Assembly: GCA_964187655.1 (NCBI GenBank)
Contig: CAXLMP010000043.1
Span: 1-32,637 of the forward strand
From: Lentimonas sp002292345
Lineage (GTDB): Bacteria; Verrucomicrobiota; Verrucomicrobiia; Opitutales; Coraliomargaritaceae
Reading direction: 5' to 3'
Length of the DNA stretch: 32,637 nt
A program made the translations under genes and the position numbers. The notes under the pieces are model-generated. The model did no database searches. It saw only the letters and a program-made list of their open reading frames with translations, and was not told where the DNA came from. This document shows, one piece after another, positions 23,584 to 32,104 of the stretch (the stretch's first letter is position 1; every line of letters starts with the position of its first letter).

Positions 23584-25134
23584 ATGCTCATCGTGAGACA
23601 TTTATGGACCATAGTCTTGTTGCCGCTGCTCGCTGCCGTTTCAGTATCAGTGTGTGCGATTGCCGCTGACAAGCCCAACATCATCATCTTCCTGGTCGAT
23701 GACATGGGAGTGATGGATACGTCGGTGCCGTTTCTCACAGACGCCGACGGAGAGCCGATGGTCTATCCGTTGAACGAGTGGTATCGCACGCCGAGCATGG
23801 CGCGCCTCGCTGCACAGGGCACACGCTTTAGCACTTTCTATGCGCAAAGTGTGTGCTCGCCGACCCGTGCGACTGTCATGAACGGGCAAAACGCCACGCG
23901 CCATGCCACCACGCAGTGGATTGCGCCTCATAGCAACAACCGTGGGCAATTTGGTCCGCAGGCTTGGAATTGGTCCGGCTTGAAAAAGGCCGATGTCACC
24001 TTGCCCCGTGTATTACAAGGCGCAGGCTACCGCACCTTGTTTCTAGGCAAAGCACACTTCGGACCAGTGGGTTCGGAAGGGGAGGATCCTTTGAACCTCG
24101 GCTTCGATGTGAACATTGGTGGCGCCGCTTGGGGGCAGCCCAAGAGTTACTATGGGCAGGATCATTATGGCAATCATCCCAAGTATGGGGAGAAGGTGAC
24201 GCATCAGGTGCCGCATCTGGAGGCGTACTTTGATACCGATACGTTTTTGACAGAGGCACTTACCTTGGAAGCCAACAAGGAGATATCCAAATCGATTGAA
24301 GCTGAAGAGCCGTTCTTTCTGTTGATGTCGCACTATGCCTTGCACGCACCGTTCCATTCGGATCTACGCTTTGCGCCAAATTACGCGGGCTCTGATAAAT
24401 CAAAGCAGGCCCAGGCCTTTGCGACTTTGGTCGAGGGCATGGACAAGTCACTTGGCGACATTATGGATCACCTAGAGATACTCGGCGTAGCTGAGGATAC
24501 ATTGATTTTCTTTCTTGGCGACAATGGCAGCGATGCTCCGCTAGGGGGCACGCATAAGGTCGCTAGCTCAGCGCCGCTACTCGGTAAGAAGGCCACGCAC
24601 TACGAAGGCGGCATGCGTGTGCCGTTCATCGCCGCGTGGGCAAAAGCGAATGCCGCCAATATCGAGCAGCAACGCCTACCAATTGCGCAAGGCAGGATTC
24701 AGGCTCAGCTTGGCACCATCATGGATCTGTATCCGACGATTCTGGAAGTCGCAGGTGCGACTAATCCAGCTGGTCATATCTACGATGGTTACAGCTTGAG
24801 CAAATTGCTTTGCGGTCAAAGCGATGAGGCACATCCCGATGTTTTTTTAATGCACTTTCCCCACGCTCATCGCAGCAAGTATTTTACCAGCTATCGGAAT
24901 GGCGACTGGAAGCTGGTGTACCATTACTTTCCGGAGATGAACAAGCAGAGCTCGCACTACGAGCTGTTCAATTTGAAGGACGATTTTGCCGAGTCGCAAA
25001 ACTTGGCGGATTCGAATCCAAAAAAACTCCACGCAATGGTGCAAGCCATGGTCGCCCAGTTAGAAGCTGAAGAGGCATTGTATCCAGTCGATGCCGACGG
25101 CAACGAACTGCGCCCGATTCTCCCATCTATTTAA
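23584..25134 (+). CDS. S1-type sulfatase (first of two)
   Basis: This 516-residue exported enzyme has a hydrophobic signal peptide (about 8-28, cleavage near AIA-AD). The formylglycine motif CSPTR starts at Cys91 and needs maturation by a sulfatase-activating enzyme not encoded here. Metal-binding residues include Asp39 and Asp40 (FLVDDMG) and the FFLGDNGSD stretch. It hydrolyses sulfate esters, probably from sulfated polysaccharides or their oligosaccharides. The C-terminal region with GDWKLVYHYFPE and SHYELFNLKDDFAESQNLA is usual for this family. Its place between two Gfo/Idh genes supports a joint pathway for sulfated sugars. Confidence 0.92.
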   Translation: MLIVRHLWTIVLLPLLAAVSVSVCAIAADKPNIIIFLVDDMGVMDTSVPFLTDADGEPMVYPLNEWYRTPSMARLAAQGTRFSTFYAQSVCSPTRATVMNGQNATRHATTQWIAPHSNNRGQFGPQAWNWSGLKKADVTLPRVLQGAGYRTLFLGKAHFGPVGSEGEDPLNLGFDVNIGGAAWGQPKSYYGQDHYGNHPKYGEKVTHQVPHLEAYFDTDTFLTEALTLEANKEISKSIEAEEPFFLLMSHYALHAPFHSDLRFAPNYAGSDKSKQAQAFATLVEGMDKSLGDIMDHLEILGVAEDTLIFFLGDNGSDAPLGGTHKVASSAPLLGKKATHYEGGMRVPFIAAWAKANAANIEQQRLPIAQGRIQAQLGTIMDLYPTILEVAGATNPAGHIYDGYSLSKLLCGQSDEAHPDVFLMHFPHAHRSKYFTSYRNGDWKLVYHYFPEMNKQSSHYELFNLKDDFAESQNLADSNPKKLHAMVQAMVAQLEAEEALYPVDADGNELRPILPSI

Positions 25135-25158
25135 CTCAATTCATTACCTCAAAATATT

Positions 25159-26526
25159 ATGAAAAAGAAATCATTGTCACAGACCACCGCGACGCGTCGC
25201 GACTTCATGCAGAAAAGTGCCCTCGCAGGCGCCGGGCTTTTACTCATGCCTTCGGGCTCATTATTCGGCGCAGGCGCTGCCAGTAACCGCCTCAACATCG
25301 CGCTGATCGGTGCCTCTGGACGTGCGCGTGCTTTCTACGGAACGCTTAAGGGGGAGAACGTCGTCGCGGTCTGCGATGTGAACGAAAAGAACCTGCCAGA
25401 CGCGCTACAGCATTTTCCCAAGGCTAAGGTTTATCAGGACTGGCGTAAATGCCTTGATCACCCCGGTATTGATGCGGTGCTGTGTTGCACGCCGGATCAT
25501 CATCATGCGTTCATTGCGAATTGGGCGCTGAATCGTGATCTGCACATTTATATGGAGAAGCCATTGGCAATCACGGTTAATGAAGCGCGGACTGTGCGTG
25601 AGACTTATCTGACTAAACAGGGCAAGCTCGCGACACAGGTGGGTATGCAGCGTCACGCCTATGATAATTTTGCACGTCTGCGTGAGATGATTCACGACGG
25701 TGCGATTGGCAATGTGAAGGATGTCCACGTCTGGGGGAATCGCCAAATCCCACGACCCGGCTATTTGCCGGGTGGGCATGCCGTGCCTTCGACTTTGAAC
25801 TGGGACCTCTGGCTCGGGCCCTCTCCAGAGCATCCATTTAATCCAGAATATGTGTCGCGCAATGACAGTTCCAACTGCTTAAACTGGAATATGTATTGGG
25901 ACTTTGGTATCGGCCAGATGGGCGATATGGGTAGCCATACCATGGATCTTGCCTGGAATGTGCTGGACGCCAAGTTGCCGACTTCAGTTAAGTCGAGTTC
26001 CCCGGAGCTATTTAATTCAGGCGTCACACCAGTTAATTTGACATGCTCATATCAATTTCCCGCGAACGATTGGCGTGGCGAAACACGAGTCACTTGGTAT
26101 CAAGGCGGCGCGATGCCGAAGTCGCCGTCAAGCTGGGTCGATATCAATAAGATCGGGCACGGCGCGCTATTTAAGGGCGACAAGGGCTTCGTGATTGCTG
26201 ACTTTCAAAACCGCTTGCTGTATCCATCCGGTAAACAGCCAGACCTGACCTATTACAAGCCACGCAGTAAAGCTGAGATTACCCCGCCGCTAGGGAACTT
26301 TCAAGTGCAGTGGACCAAAGCCTGTAAGAGCAATAATCCGGTAGAGACCGCTTGTAATTTCGAATACAGTGCAAACATGATCGAGACAATGTGCCTCGGG
26401 CTTGCAGGCTTCCGCGCGGGAACCGACTTGGAATATGACGGTGCCAAGGGTGTGGTGACTAACAATGCCGCAGCCAATCAATACCTGACCAAGCCGTATC
26501 GTGCTGGCTGGACGATGAATGGCTAA
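25159..26526 (+). CDS. Tat-exported Gfo/Idh/MocA-family oxidoreductase (second of two)
   Basis: This is a 455-residue protein with a Tat signal (ATRRDFMQKSALAGAGLLL, 11-29). The dinucleotide motif is LIGASGRA (49-56, GxxGxx form), and EKP is at 133-135 in IYMEKPLAI. The middle includes HVWGNRQIPRPGYLPGG, and the region around WDFGIGQMGDMGSHTMDLAW is typical of the large verrucomicrobial/planctomycete Gfo/Idh group. It is clearly different from the Gfo/Idh protein two genes upstream, so the two probably act on different substrates or steps. It is the last gene of this operon; a strong terminator follows 20 bases after the stop. Confidence 0.88.
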   Translation: MKKKSLSQTTATRRDFMQKSALAGAGLLLMPSGSLFGAGAASNRLNIALIGASGRARAFYGTLKGENVVAVCDVNEKNLPDALQHFPKAKVYQDWRKCLDHPGIDAVLCCTPDHHHAFIANWALNRDLHIYMEKPLAITVNEARTVRETYLTKQGKLATQVGMQRHAYDNFARLREMIHDGAIGNVKDVHVWGNRQIPRPGYLPGGHAVPSTLNWDLWLGPSPEHPFNPEYVSRNDSSNCLNWNMYWDFGIGQMGDMGSHTMDLAWNVLDAKLPTSVKSSSPELFNSGVTPVNLTCSYQFPANDWRGETRVTWYQGGAMPKSPSSWVDINKIGHGALFKGDKGFVIADFQNRLLYPSGKQPDLTYYKPRSKAEITPPLGNFQVQWTKACKSNNPVETACNFEYSANMIETMCLGLAGFRAGTDLEYDGAKGVVTNNAAANQYLTKPYRAGWTMNG

Positions 26527-26545
26527 GCGAGCGCATTAATTTTTC

Positions 26546-26583
26546 AGCCGCATACACTTTGTTGGGTATGCGGCTTTTTTTAT
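26546..26583 (+). terminator. Strong rho-independent terminator
   Basis: A perfect 10-bp stem AGCCGCATAC/GTATGCGGCT (26546-26555 with 26566-26575) with a 10-nt loop is followed by a run of T's. It lies directly after the second Gfo/Idh gene and ends the 19655-26526 operon, so the following sulfatase needs its own promoter. Confidence 0.92.
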
Positions 26584-26601
26584 TTTCATTGCGCACATTT
26601 C

Positions 26602-26639
26602 ATTGCGGTATGATATCAACATTCAATGCAGTTTGATAT
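26602..26639 (+). promoter_or_regulatory. Second tandem repeat, candidate AraC-type operator
   Basis: ATTGCGGTATGATAT (26602) and AATGCAGTTTGATAT (26625) match at 12 of 15 positions, with starts 23 bases apart. The TGCGG-[AT]-AT core recalls the repeats before the epimerase operon (19575 and 19596), in the same orientation relative to the downstream gene. The TGATATCA portion also forms a partial inverted repeat with the second copy. Confidence 0.4.
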
Positions 26640-26644
26640 GATCC

Positions 26645-26704
26645 TGGCATAAAGCCAGTCACTACAATTTCTAGTAGTGAGCGGGTTTATCCCGCGATTT
26701 TTTC
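26645..26704 (+). promoter_or_regulatory. Three tandem hairpins in the leader of the second sulfatase gene
   Basis: Three hairpins follow in series: TGGC/GCCA (26645-26657), TCACTAC/GTAGTGA (26659-26680) and GCGGG/CCCGC with a TTTAT loop (26681-26695). The last is followed by GATTTTTTC, so it resembles a terminator 35 bases before the start codon. It could attenuate expression of the sulfatase or be a REP-type element. Confidence 0.45.
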
Positions 26705-26738
26705 AGCGTCATCAAGGTCACATATTAATAGATATTCT

Positions 26739-28154
26739 ATGAAACGTCACATTCTTTCAGCCCTGCTTTTCATCGCAGGGACCTGCATCTTCAGCAGCCT
26801 TACCGCGACGGCAACCAAGCCAGCAAAGACGCCCAATGTCATCTACATCCTTGCCGACGACCTCGGTATGGGCGATCTCGGTTGCTACGGCCAGCAAAAG
26901 CTTAAGACGCCGAACATCGATCGCCTTGCCGACGAAGGCATGCGTTTTACGGATCACTACTCAGGCAACACGGTTTGTTCGCCCTCGCGTGCCGTGCTGA
27001 TGACGGGGCAACATCCCGGCCATGTGCACTGCCGTGGCAACGGCAGCGAAAACGGCTTCGCGCTGGACTCGGAAATGACGACCTTGCCGCGTCTATTTAA
27101 GGACGCCGGCTATGCCACTGGTGCCTTTGGCAAGTGGGGCCTCGGTATTACCAGCGACACCGGCGCACCCAATCCATTGACGCACGGCTTCGATCACTAC
27201 ACCGGCTGGAAGAGTCAGATGATCGCGCACACCTATTATCCCAGTAGTTTCGTGCGTGATGGCGTGGAGTTGCCGCTGGAGCAGGGCACTTTTGTGCACG
27301 ATCTGATCATGGCGGATGCATTCAAATTTGTTCAAGACAGCGTTAAATCTGAAACGCCGTTCTTTTGTTACATCCCGACTGCTGTGCCGCATGCCGCGAT
27401 GCACGCACCCGAAGCACTGCATGAGAAATGGCGTAAGGTGTATCCACAATTTGATGACAGAGTCGGTAAGTACGGCGCGGGTCCTGGTGAGAATACTCCC
27501 AATGTGCAAAACCCGATCGCAGGCTTTGCGGCGATGATGGAGAATCTGGACAACCAGGTTGGCGAATTACTCAATCTGCTAATCGAACTCGGAGTGGATG
27601 AGAATACCATCATCCTTTTTTCTAGCGACAATGGTGCGCACCGTGAAGGCGGACATGAGCCAGAGTATTGGGACTCCAATGGCCCGCTGAGAGGCATCAA
27701 GCGCGATCTCTACGAAGGCGGCATCCGCACGCCGTTTTTAGTGCGCTGGCCCAGTCAGGTGGCAGCGGGGAGCACAAGTGCCCATTTGAGTGCTTTCTGG
27801 GATATTGTACCGACCATGGCTGAATTGACTGGCCAAGCAATCCCCACACAAAGCGATGGTATATCGATCGTTCCGACCCTGCTGGGGCAGGGGGAGCAGA
27901 TACCGCACAAATATATTTACCACGAATTTATTCGCGGCAGAGCGAAGCCGTATTCTTCGCGCTCACTGCGTCAGGGAGACTGGAAGGCGGTGCAAGTCGC
28001 CAGAGATAACAAGCAGGGTGGGGGCTTCCATTCGATCGAACTGTACAATTTGAAAAACGATCTGGGTGAAACCAAAGATCTTGCGAAACAGTATCCAGAG
28101 ATCGTCGACCAGATGGAACGCGACATGGACAAAGCGCATACGCCGCTCCAATAA
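26739..28154 (+). CDS. S1-type sulfatase (second of two), arylsulfatase-like
   Basis: This 471-residue exported sulfatase has a signal peptide (about 4-26, cleavage near TATA). It has the metal site LADDLGMGDLGCYG (Asp40, Asp41), the formylglycine motif CSPSR at Cys80 within the classical CSPSRAVLMTGQHPG, FGKWGLG, and the second metal-site segment FSSDNGAH. The tail GDWKAVQ and ELYNLKNDLGETKDLA is typical. It resembles the arylsulfatase A/N-acetylgalactosamine-sulfatase type more than the first sulfatase does. It is transcribed separately from the upstream operon, with its own repeat- and hairpin-rich leader, and is convergent with the large cytochrome gene. Confidence 0.93.
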   Translation: MKRHILSALLFIAGTCIFSSLTATATKPAKTPNVIYILADDLGMGDLGCYGQQKLKTPNIDRLADEGMRFTDHYSGNTVCSPSRAVLMTGQHPGHVHCRGNGSENGFALDSEMTTLPRLFKDAGYATGAFGKWGLGITSDTGAPNPLTHGFDHYTGWKSQMIAHTYYPSSFVRDGVELPLEQGTFVHDLIMADAFKFVQDSVKSETPFFCYIPTAVPHAAMHAPEALHEKWRKVYPQFDDRVGKYGAGPGENTPNVQNPIAGFAAMMENLDNQVGELLNLLIELGVDENTIILFSSDNGAHREGGHEPEYWDSNGPLRGIKRDLYEGGIRTPFLVRWPSQVAAGSTSAHLSAFWDIVPTMAELTGQAIPTQSDGISIVPTLLGQGEQIPHKYIYHEFIRGRAKPYSSRSLRQGDWKAVQVARDNKQGGGFHSIELYNLKNDLGETKDLAKQYPEIVDQMERDMDKAHTPLQ

Positions 28155-28192
28155 TCCTTAATCGGTTAAAGGTTTAGCCTGTGCGGCACTGG

Positions 28193-31100
28193 CTAGTGTT
28201 TACGCACTAATTTCGTGATGCGCCCCCATTTATTCCAGTCTTGAATGTAGATATTTCCTTCATGGTCAAAGCTGCAACCGTGGGGAGCGGTAAACACACC
28301 GTTTTGCCATTGTTCGGGTGGCACCCCGAATTTAGCACGTTGAGTGGTGTCTGGATTGTCACCTAGGACACTGATGATCTGGTTGTTCTTATCCAGGATC
28401 ACTGCGCGTCCGGCCAATTCCGCGACCAGCACATAATCTTTCCAAATAGCGGCTGCACACGGTCGGCGTAATCCGTTGATCGCCACGTTGACAAAGTTTC
28501 CATCCAGATCGAAATGCTGGAGTCGAAGATTCTCTCGGTCACAGACCATCAGTAGGGGATTGCTCGGGTCGCGTGCGTCGATGGTCAATCCATGGCTGGT
28601 GATGAACTGTCCCTCAGCGCGTCCCCTTAGTCCAAATTGCTTGATGAAAGTGCCAGTCTTGTCGTATTTGAAAATCACGCTGGAGCCGTAGCCGTCGGCA
28701 ATGAAAATGTCGCCATTTGGAGCGACTGCGACTGCGGTGGCTTTCGCCCAACTGTTGGCCGGATCCTGTTGCGCACCTTCGATTTTCAGAATAACATTTC
28801 CGTCCAGATCGAGCTTAGTGACATGGTTCATGCCAGCTGCATAAATATATTCTTGGCCGTTTTCTTGGTAGATGTTCAAGCCATGATAGCGCCGGCTTTT
28901 TTTGCCGAAGGTTTTGATGAAACTGCCGTCGGAGTTATAAACGATCATGCCGTTCGGCCCATCGGTCGACACATAGACCTTACCACTTTGATCAATCACG
29001 ATGCCGCCATGAGTGGAGCCGATGTGATCATGCCCAGGCACATGGCCCCAGTTCGGCACGACTTCGTAGATCCATTCTCCTTGGCCTGTGCTGGCAGTGA
29101 TCGGATTAGTGGCGGGAGTCGTGGTAAGAGGAGGTGTTTTTTTGCCCCACATTCTAACCTGTCCCAAATTCAGCGTGGCGGATCTTCCAATAGTTAGGCG
29201 GAAATATTTTGCATGCCGCTTGTCTGCGGGTATCTGCGTCAGATCAACATTCCAGAATAGTTCAGCGGTAGTGGGCGTCCATACTGTCTGCCACTCGGTG
29301 CCGTCCTTCGAACTTTCTAGGCTGATTCCTTGCGCCCGCTCGGGGGCATCGGATCGGTTGACTAGGTTCAAACCTGTAAGCGTGATAGCTTGCTCGTAAC
29401 TGAATTGAACCCAAGGGTGATCTTCATGTAAGGTATGCACAGCAAATGCGAGTCCATTGTCCTCATCCTGAATGAGCGATTGGAGTCCATCCAGCGGATC
29501 ATGCTGACTGGTGGAACTGACGGTCACCTCGGCCTGAGGCGTGATCCGTTCGCCGAATTTGGCTTTGTCTTGATCAAACGCGGCGATGGAGGAGGTCGGC
29601 GGCAGGATCTTGCCCCACAACAGGACCTGTTGCAGGTGCAAAGTGGCGCTGTCTCCGGGGATCATCAGTCGGAAATGCTTGGCCTGCCGCTTTGCTATGT
29701 CGATTCGGGTGAGGTCAATGTTCCAGTCGGCTTTCACTTCGGTTGACGTCCAGACATCCTGCCAACTGTTGCGATCAAGATCTGTCGTTAAGGTCGAGGC
29801 CGGGCCGGGATCGGTATCGCTAACCCAGAACTCGATGCGGTCTACATAGTCCTTTCCGTTAATTTTTCGCTGGGCATAGAAGACGCAGTCAAAGGTCACG
29901 GTCGCTCCCATGTCGTAGACCACCAAGTGCGGGCCTGGGCCACGGCCAGCATAATCTTTGCCCAGTCCGGTGGAGGTGCCTACAGTCTCGATTGTCACCG
30001 TACCGTCATAGAGGTGGTCGACGGCGTAACGATCACCGAATTCAACCGATGCCGTGGCGCGTGCGGGATTACCCAGTAGAGTTACGGCTGTTTTATCGGA
30101 ACCCTTACCGAGCAACAGTTCAGTGCCACCAGGGTTCCAGGAACCGCCGGCGAGGCGCATGGTTACATAGCGTCCGCTCAAGCTTTTCCCTAAAGGGTAT
30201 TCGGTAAGCTGTGTGTTATTGGTATTGGTGATATGCACACTGCAATCTGCTGGATCCTGATTAGAACTTTGCAAGGTAAGTCCCGCCGCATGTTCTGGGA
30301 TGTCCCGACGGTTTTTAATGCTGATGGCGTTCAGGGTGACTTGCTGATCATAGCTGAATCGAACCCAAGGCTGTTTCTCTTGTTGAGTGTGAAACGAGAA
30401 CGGTAGCTCGTTGTCCTGTTCTTGTACTAAGAGCTTCAAGCCTTCGGGGGGATCGAATTGGCTGCTGGAACTGACAGTCACAGTGGCTTGCGCAGCGAGC
30501 TGATCTCCATATTTCTTAGCACCCTCATTGAACAGTTCTACCGAACGCTCGAATGGATCAATGATTTTTTTCACTGGGCCCACGACATCAACTTCCATGG
30601 ACTTGAGGCGTGATTGCAGTGCGTCTATTTCATCCTGCAGTTTACGCTGTTTGTTGGCGTTGACCATCTCAGTTATGAAGTCCTCTGCGGCTTCGTAGCT
30701 CACATCTGTGTTCCAAGTAATGACTTGACGAAGATTAGGTAACTTCTTGAGCCACTGGAGCGCAGCGTCACTGATGGAGGTACCGTAGAGGCTGATTTTT
30801 TCGAGCTGCCGCAGGTTTGCGAGATACTGCATGCCATCATCTGTGATGGGGGTATTGTTGAGGCGCAATTGTTCGAGATTGCTGAAGGTGCTGATCTCTT
30901 TGAGGGTCGCATCGCTAAAAGTAGTGTTACCGAGATCCAGCAGGGTGATGTTGGCTTTGATTGGGGCGAGTTGAGCCACTAGAGCGTCGATCGAGTCAGT
31001 GGTCGGTTCGAAAAACACGTCTAGCGCAGGGGAGTCCAGAGCCACTCGCTGAATCCGCATCTGGGGGAGGTGATGCAGCGGCGCACTGGCCTCGACGGTT

Positions 31101-32104
31101 GCTTCCCAGGGGAGCATAGGAGTGATTGGCTCTGCAATCACAAAGCCTAGTGCGCTTTCCATCAATGCAATGGATTCGTCAGACGGTAGCTCTGTATCCA
31201 GTGACATGCGTTCGGGCGCGCCTTGATCAATCCACCAACTAATTGCTTCTAGTTCCGCTTCGCTCAGTTGCACTTTACCTTCGGGAGGCATGTGCTCTTT
31301 ATGGTCGAGTGGCAACTGCGCGCGCTCAATCATCAAGCTCTCCGTAGCATTGCTAGCGTGCAGCGCTGGGCCGTTTTTGCCGCCGATTAACAGCGCTTCG
31401 AGATCGACCATTCGGAGCTCGCCCTTGCTTTTTGTATCGCTGTGACAGTCAACACATTTAGCATTAAGGATGGGCTGTATCACGCGGTCGTACAGGGCGG
31501 CATCTTCTATTGTGCCTGAATCGATCAGTTCTGGTGGAGCGGTGCCTCCCAATGCTTCCGGCAGATAGGCGGTGAGATAATCGTCGCCGTGGGTTAAAGA
31601 GCCTCCGAAATGGCCGGTTGCTCCTAACAAGCCCATACCGAACAGTAGGGATAGGCTGTAGAATAGGCCACTGCCGCGGCGTTTGGATCGATGGGCGCAT
31701 AGCATCCAGATAGTGGCGATGCTGGTGCCGAGTCCCAACTGGCGATGTTTCAGCAGCAACTCAGCATCATAGCCGCCCGGAATGGCCAGCAAGGTTCCAA
31801 TGATGGTCGAGAGAATGGCGGTGATCATGCTAAACCACAGCAGCGTGCCGATGCCAATTCGGAGGTTGGACTGACTGAACAGGGCCACCAGTTGTAAAAT
31901 AACTACCGCGGCAATAAAGCCGATCGGCATATGCACAACCAGCGGATGGAAGCGGCCAATAAAAATTACGATTTCTTCGGATACTTCTGGATACGGATAC
32001 AACCCCGCGATGAGGATGATCGCCGTGGCGATGATTGAGAAGAGGGTGAAGCGGGAGCAGGGGCTTGCGCGCTTTATTTTTGAATCAGTCAAAGGGTGTT
32101 CCAT
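28193..32104 (-). CDS. Membrane-anchored multidomain protein: PSCyt1 cytochrome, LRR, discoidin-like, NHL
   Basis: This is a 1303-residue protein. Order of parts: membrane domain with about five helices (19-165, including RFHPLVVHMPIGF, DUF2231-like); planctomycete/verrucomicrobial cytochrome domain PSCyt1 (205-297) with CVDCH (217-221) and a probable axial Met272 in HMPPEG; leucine-rich repeats (about 380-465, for example LEQLRLNNTPITDDGMQYL); a short coiled coil (483-504); discoidin/F5-8C-like modules (about 531-620, 690-831 and 849-988, the first and last clearly duplicated); and a C-terminal NHL-type beta-propeller (about 1010-1303). The cytochrome faces the periplasm. Its start overlaps the stop of the DUF1501 gene (TAATG), so the two products probably work together. 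Function unknown; sugar binding plus electron transfer is a reasonable guess. Confidence 0.85.
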   Translation of the reverse strand: MEHPLTDSKIKRASPCSRFTLFSIIATAIILIAGLYPYPEVSEEIVIFIGRFHPLVVHMPIGFIAAVVILQLVALFSQSNLRIGIGTLLWFSMITAILSTIIGTLLAIPGGYDAELLLKHRQLGLGTSIATIWMLCAHRSKRRGSGLFYSLSLLFGMGLLGATGHFGGSLTHGDDYLTAYLPEALGGTAPPELIDSGTIEDAALYDRVIQPILNAKCVDCHSDTKSKGELRMVDLEALLIGGKNGPALHASNATESLMIERAQLPLDHKEHMPPEGKVQLSEAELEAISWWIDQGAPERMSLDTELPSDESIALMESALGFVIAEPITPMLPWEATVEASAPLHHLPQMRIQRVALDSPALDVFFEPTTDSIDALVAQLAPIKANITLLDLGNTTFSDATLKEISTFSNLEQLRLNNTPITDDGMQYLANLRQLEKISLYGTSISDAALQWLKKLPNLRQVITWNTDVSYEAAEDFITEMVNANKQRKLQDEIDALQSRLKSMEVDVVGPVKKIIDPFERSVELFNEGAKKYGDQLAAQATVTVSSSSQFDPPEGLKLLVQEQDNELPFSFHTQQEKQPWVRFSYDQQVTLNAISIKNRRDIPEHAAGLTLQSSNQDPADCSVHITNTNNTQLTEYPLGKSLSGRYVTMRLAGGSWNPGGTELLLGKGSDKTAVTLLGNPARATASVEFGDRYAVDHLYDGTVTIETVGTSTGLGKDYAGRGPGPHLVVYDMGATVTFDCVFYAQRKINGKDYVDRIEFWVSDTDPGPASTLTTDLDRNSWQDVWTSTEVKADWNIDLTRIDIAKRQAKHFRLMIPGDSATLHLQQVLLWGKILPPTSSIAAFDQDKAKFGERITPQAEVTVSSTSQHDPLDGLQSLIQDEDNGLAFAVHTLHEDHPWVQFSYEQAITLTGLNLVNRSDAPERAQGISLESSKDGTEWQTVWTPTTAELFWNVDLTQIPADKRHAKYFRLTIGRSATLNLGQVRMWGKKTPPLTTTPATNPITASTGQGEWIYEVVPNWGHVPGHDHIGSTHGGIVIDQSGKVYVSTDGPNGMIVYNSDGSFIKTFGKKSRRYHGLNIYQENGQEYIYAAGMNHVTKLDLDGNVILKIEGAQQDPANSWAKATAVAVAPNGDIFIADGYGSSVIFKYDKTGTFIKQFGLRGRAEGQFITSHGLTIDARDPSNPLLMVCDRENLRLQHFDLDGNFVNVAINGLRRPCAAAIWKDYVLVAELAGRAVILDKNNQIISVLGDNPDTTQRAKFGVPPEQWQNGVFTAPHGCSFDHEGNIYIQDWNKWGRITKLVRKH

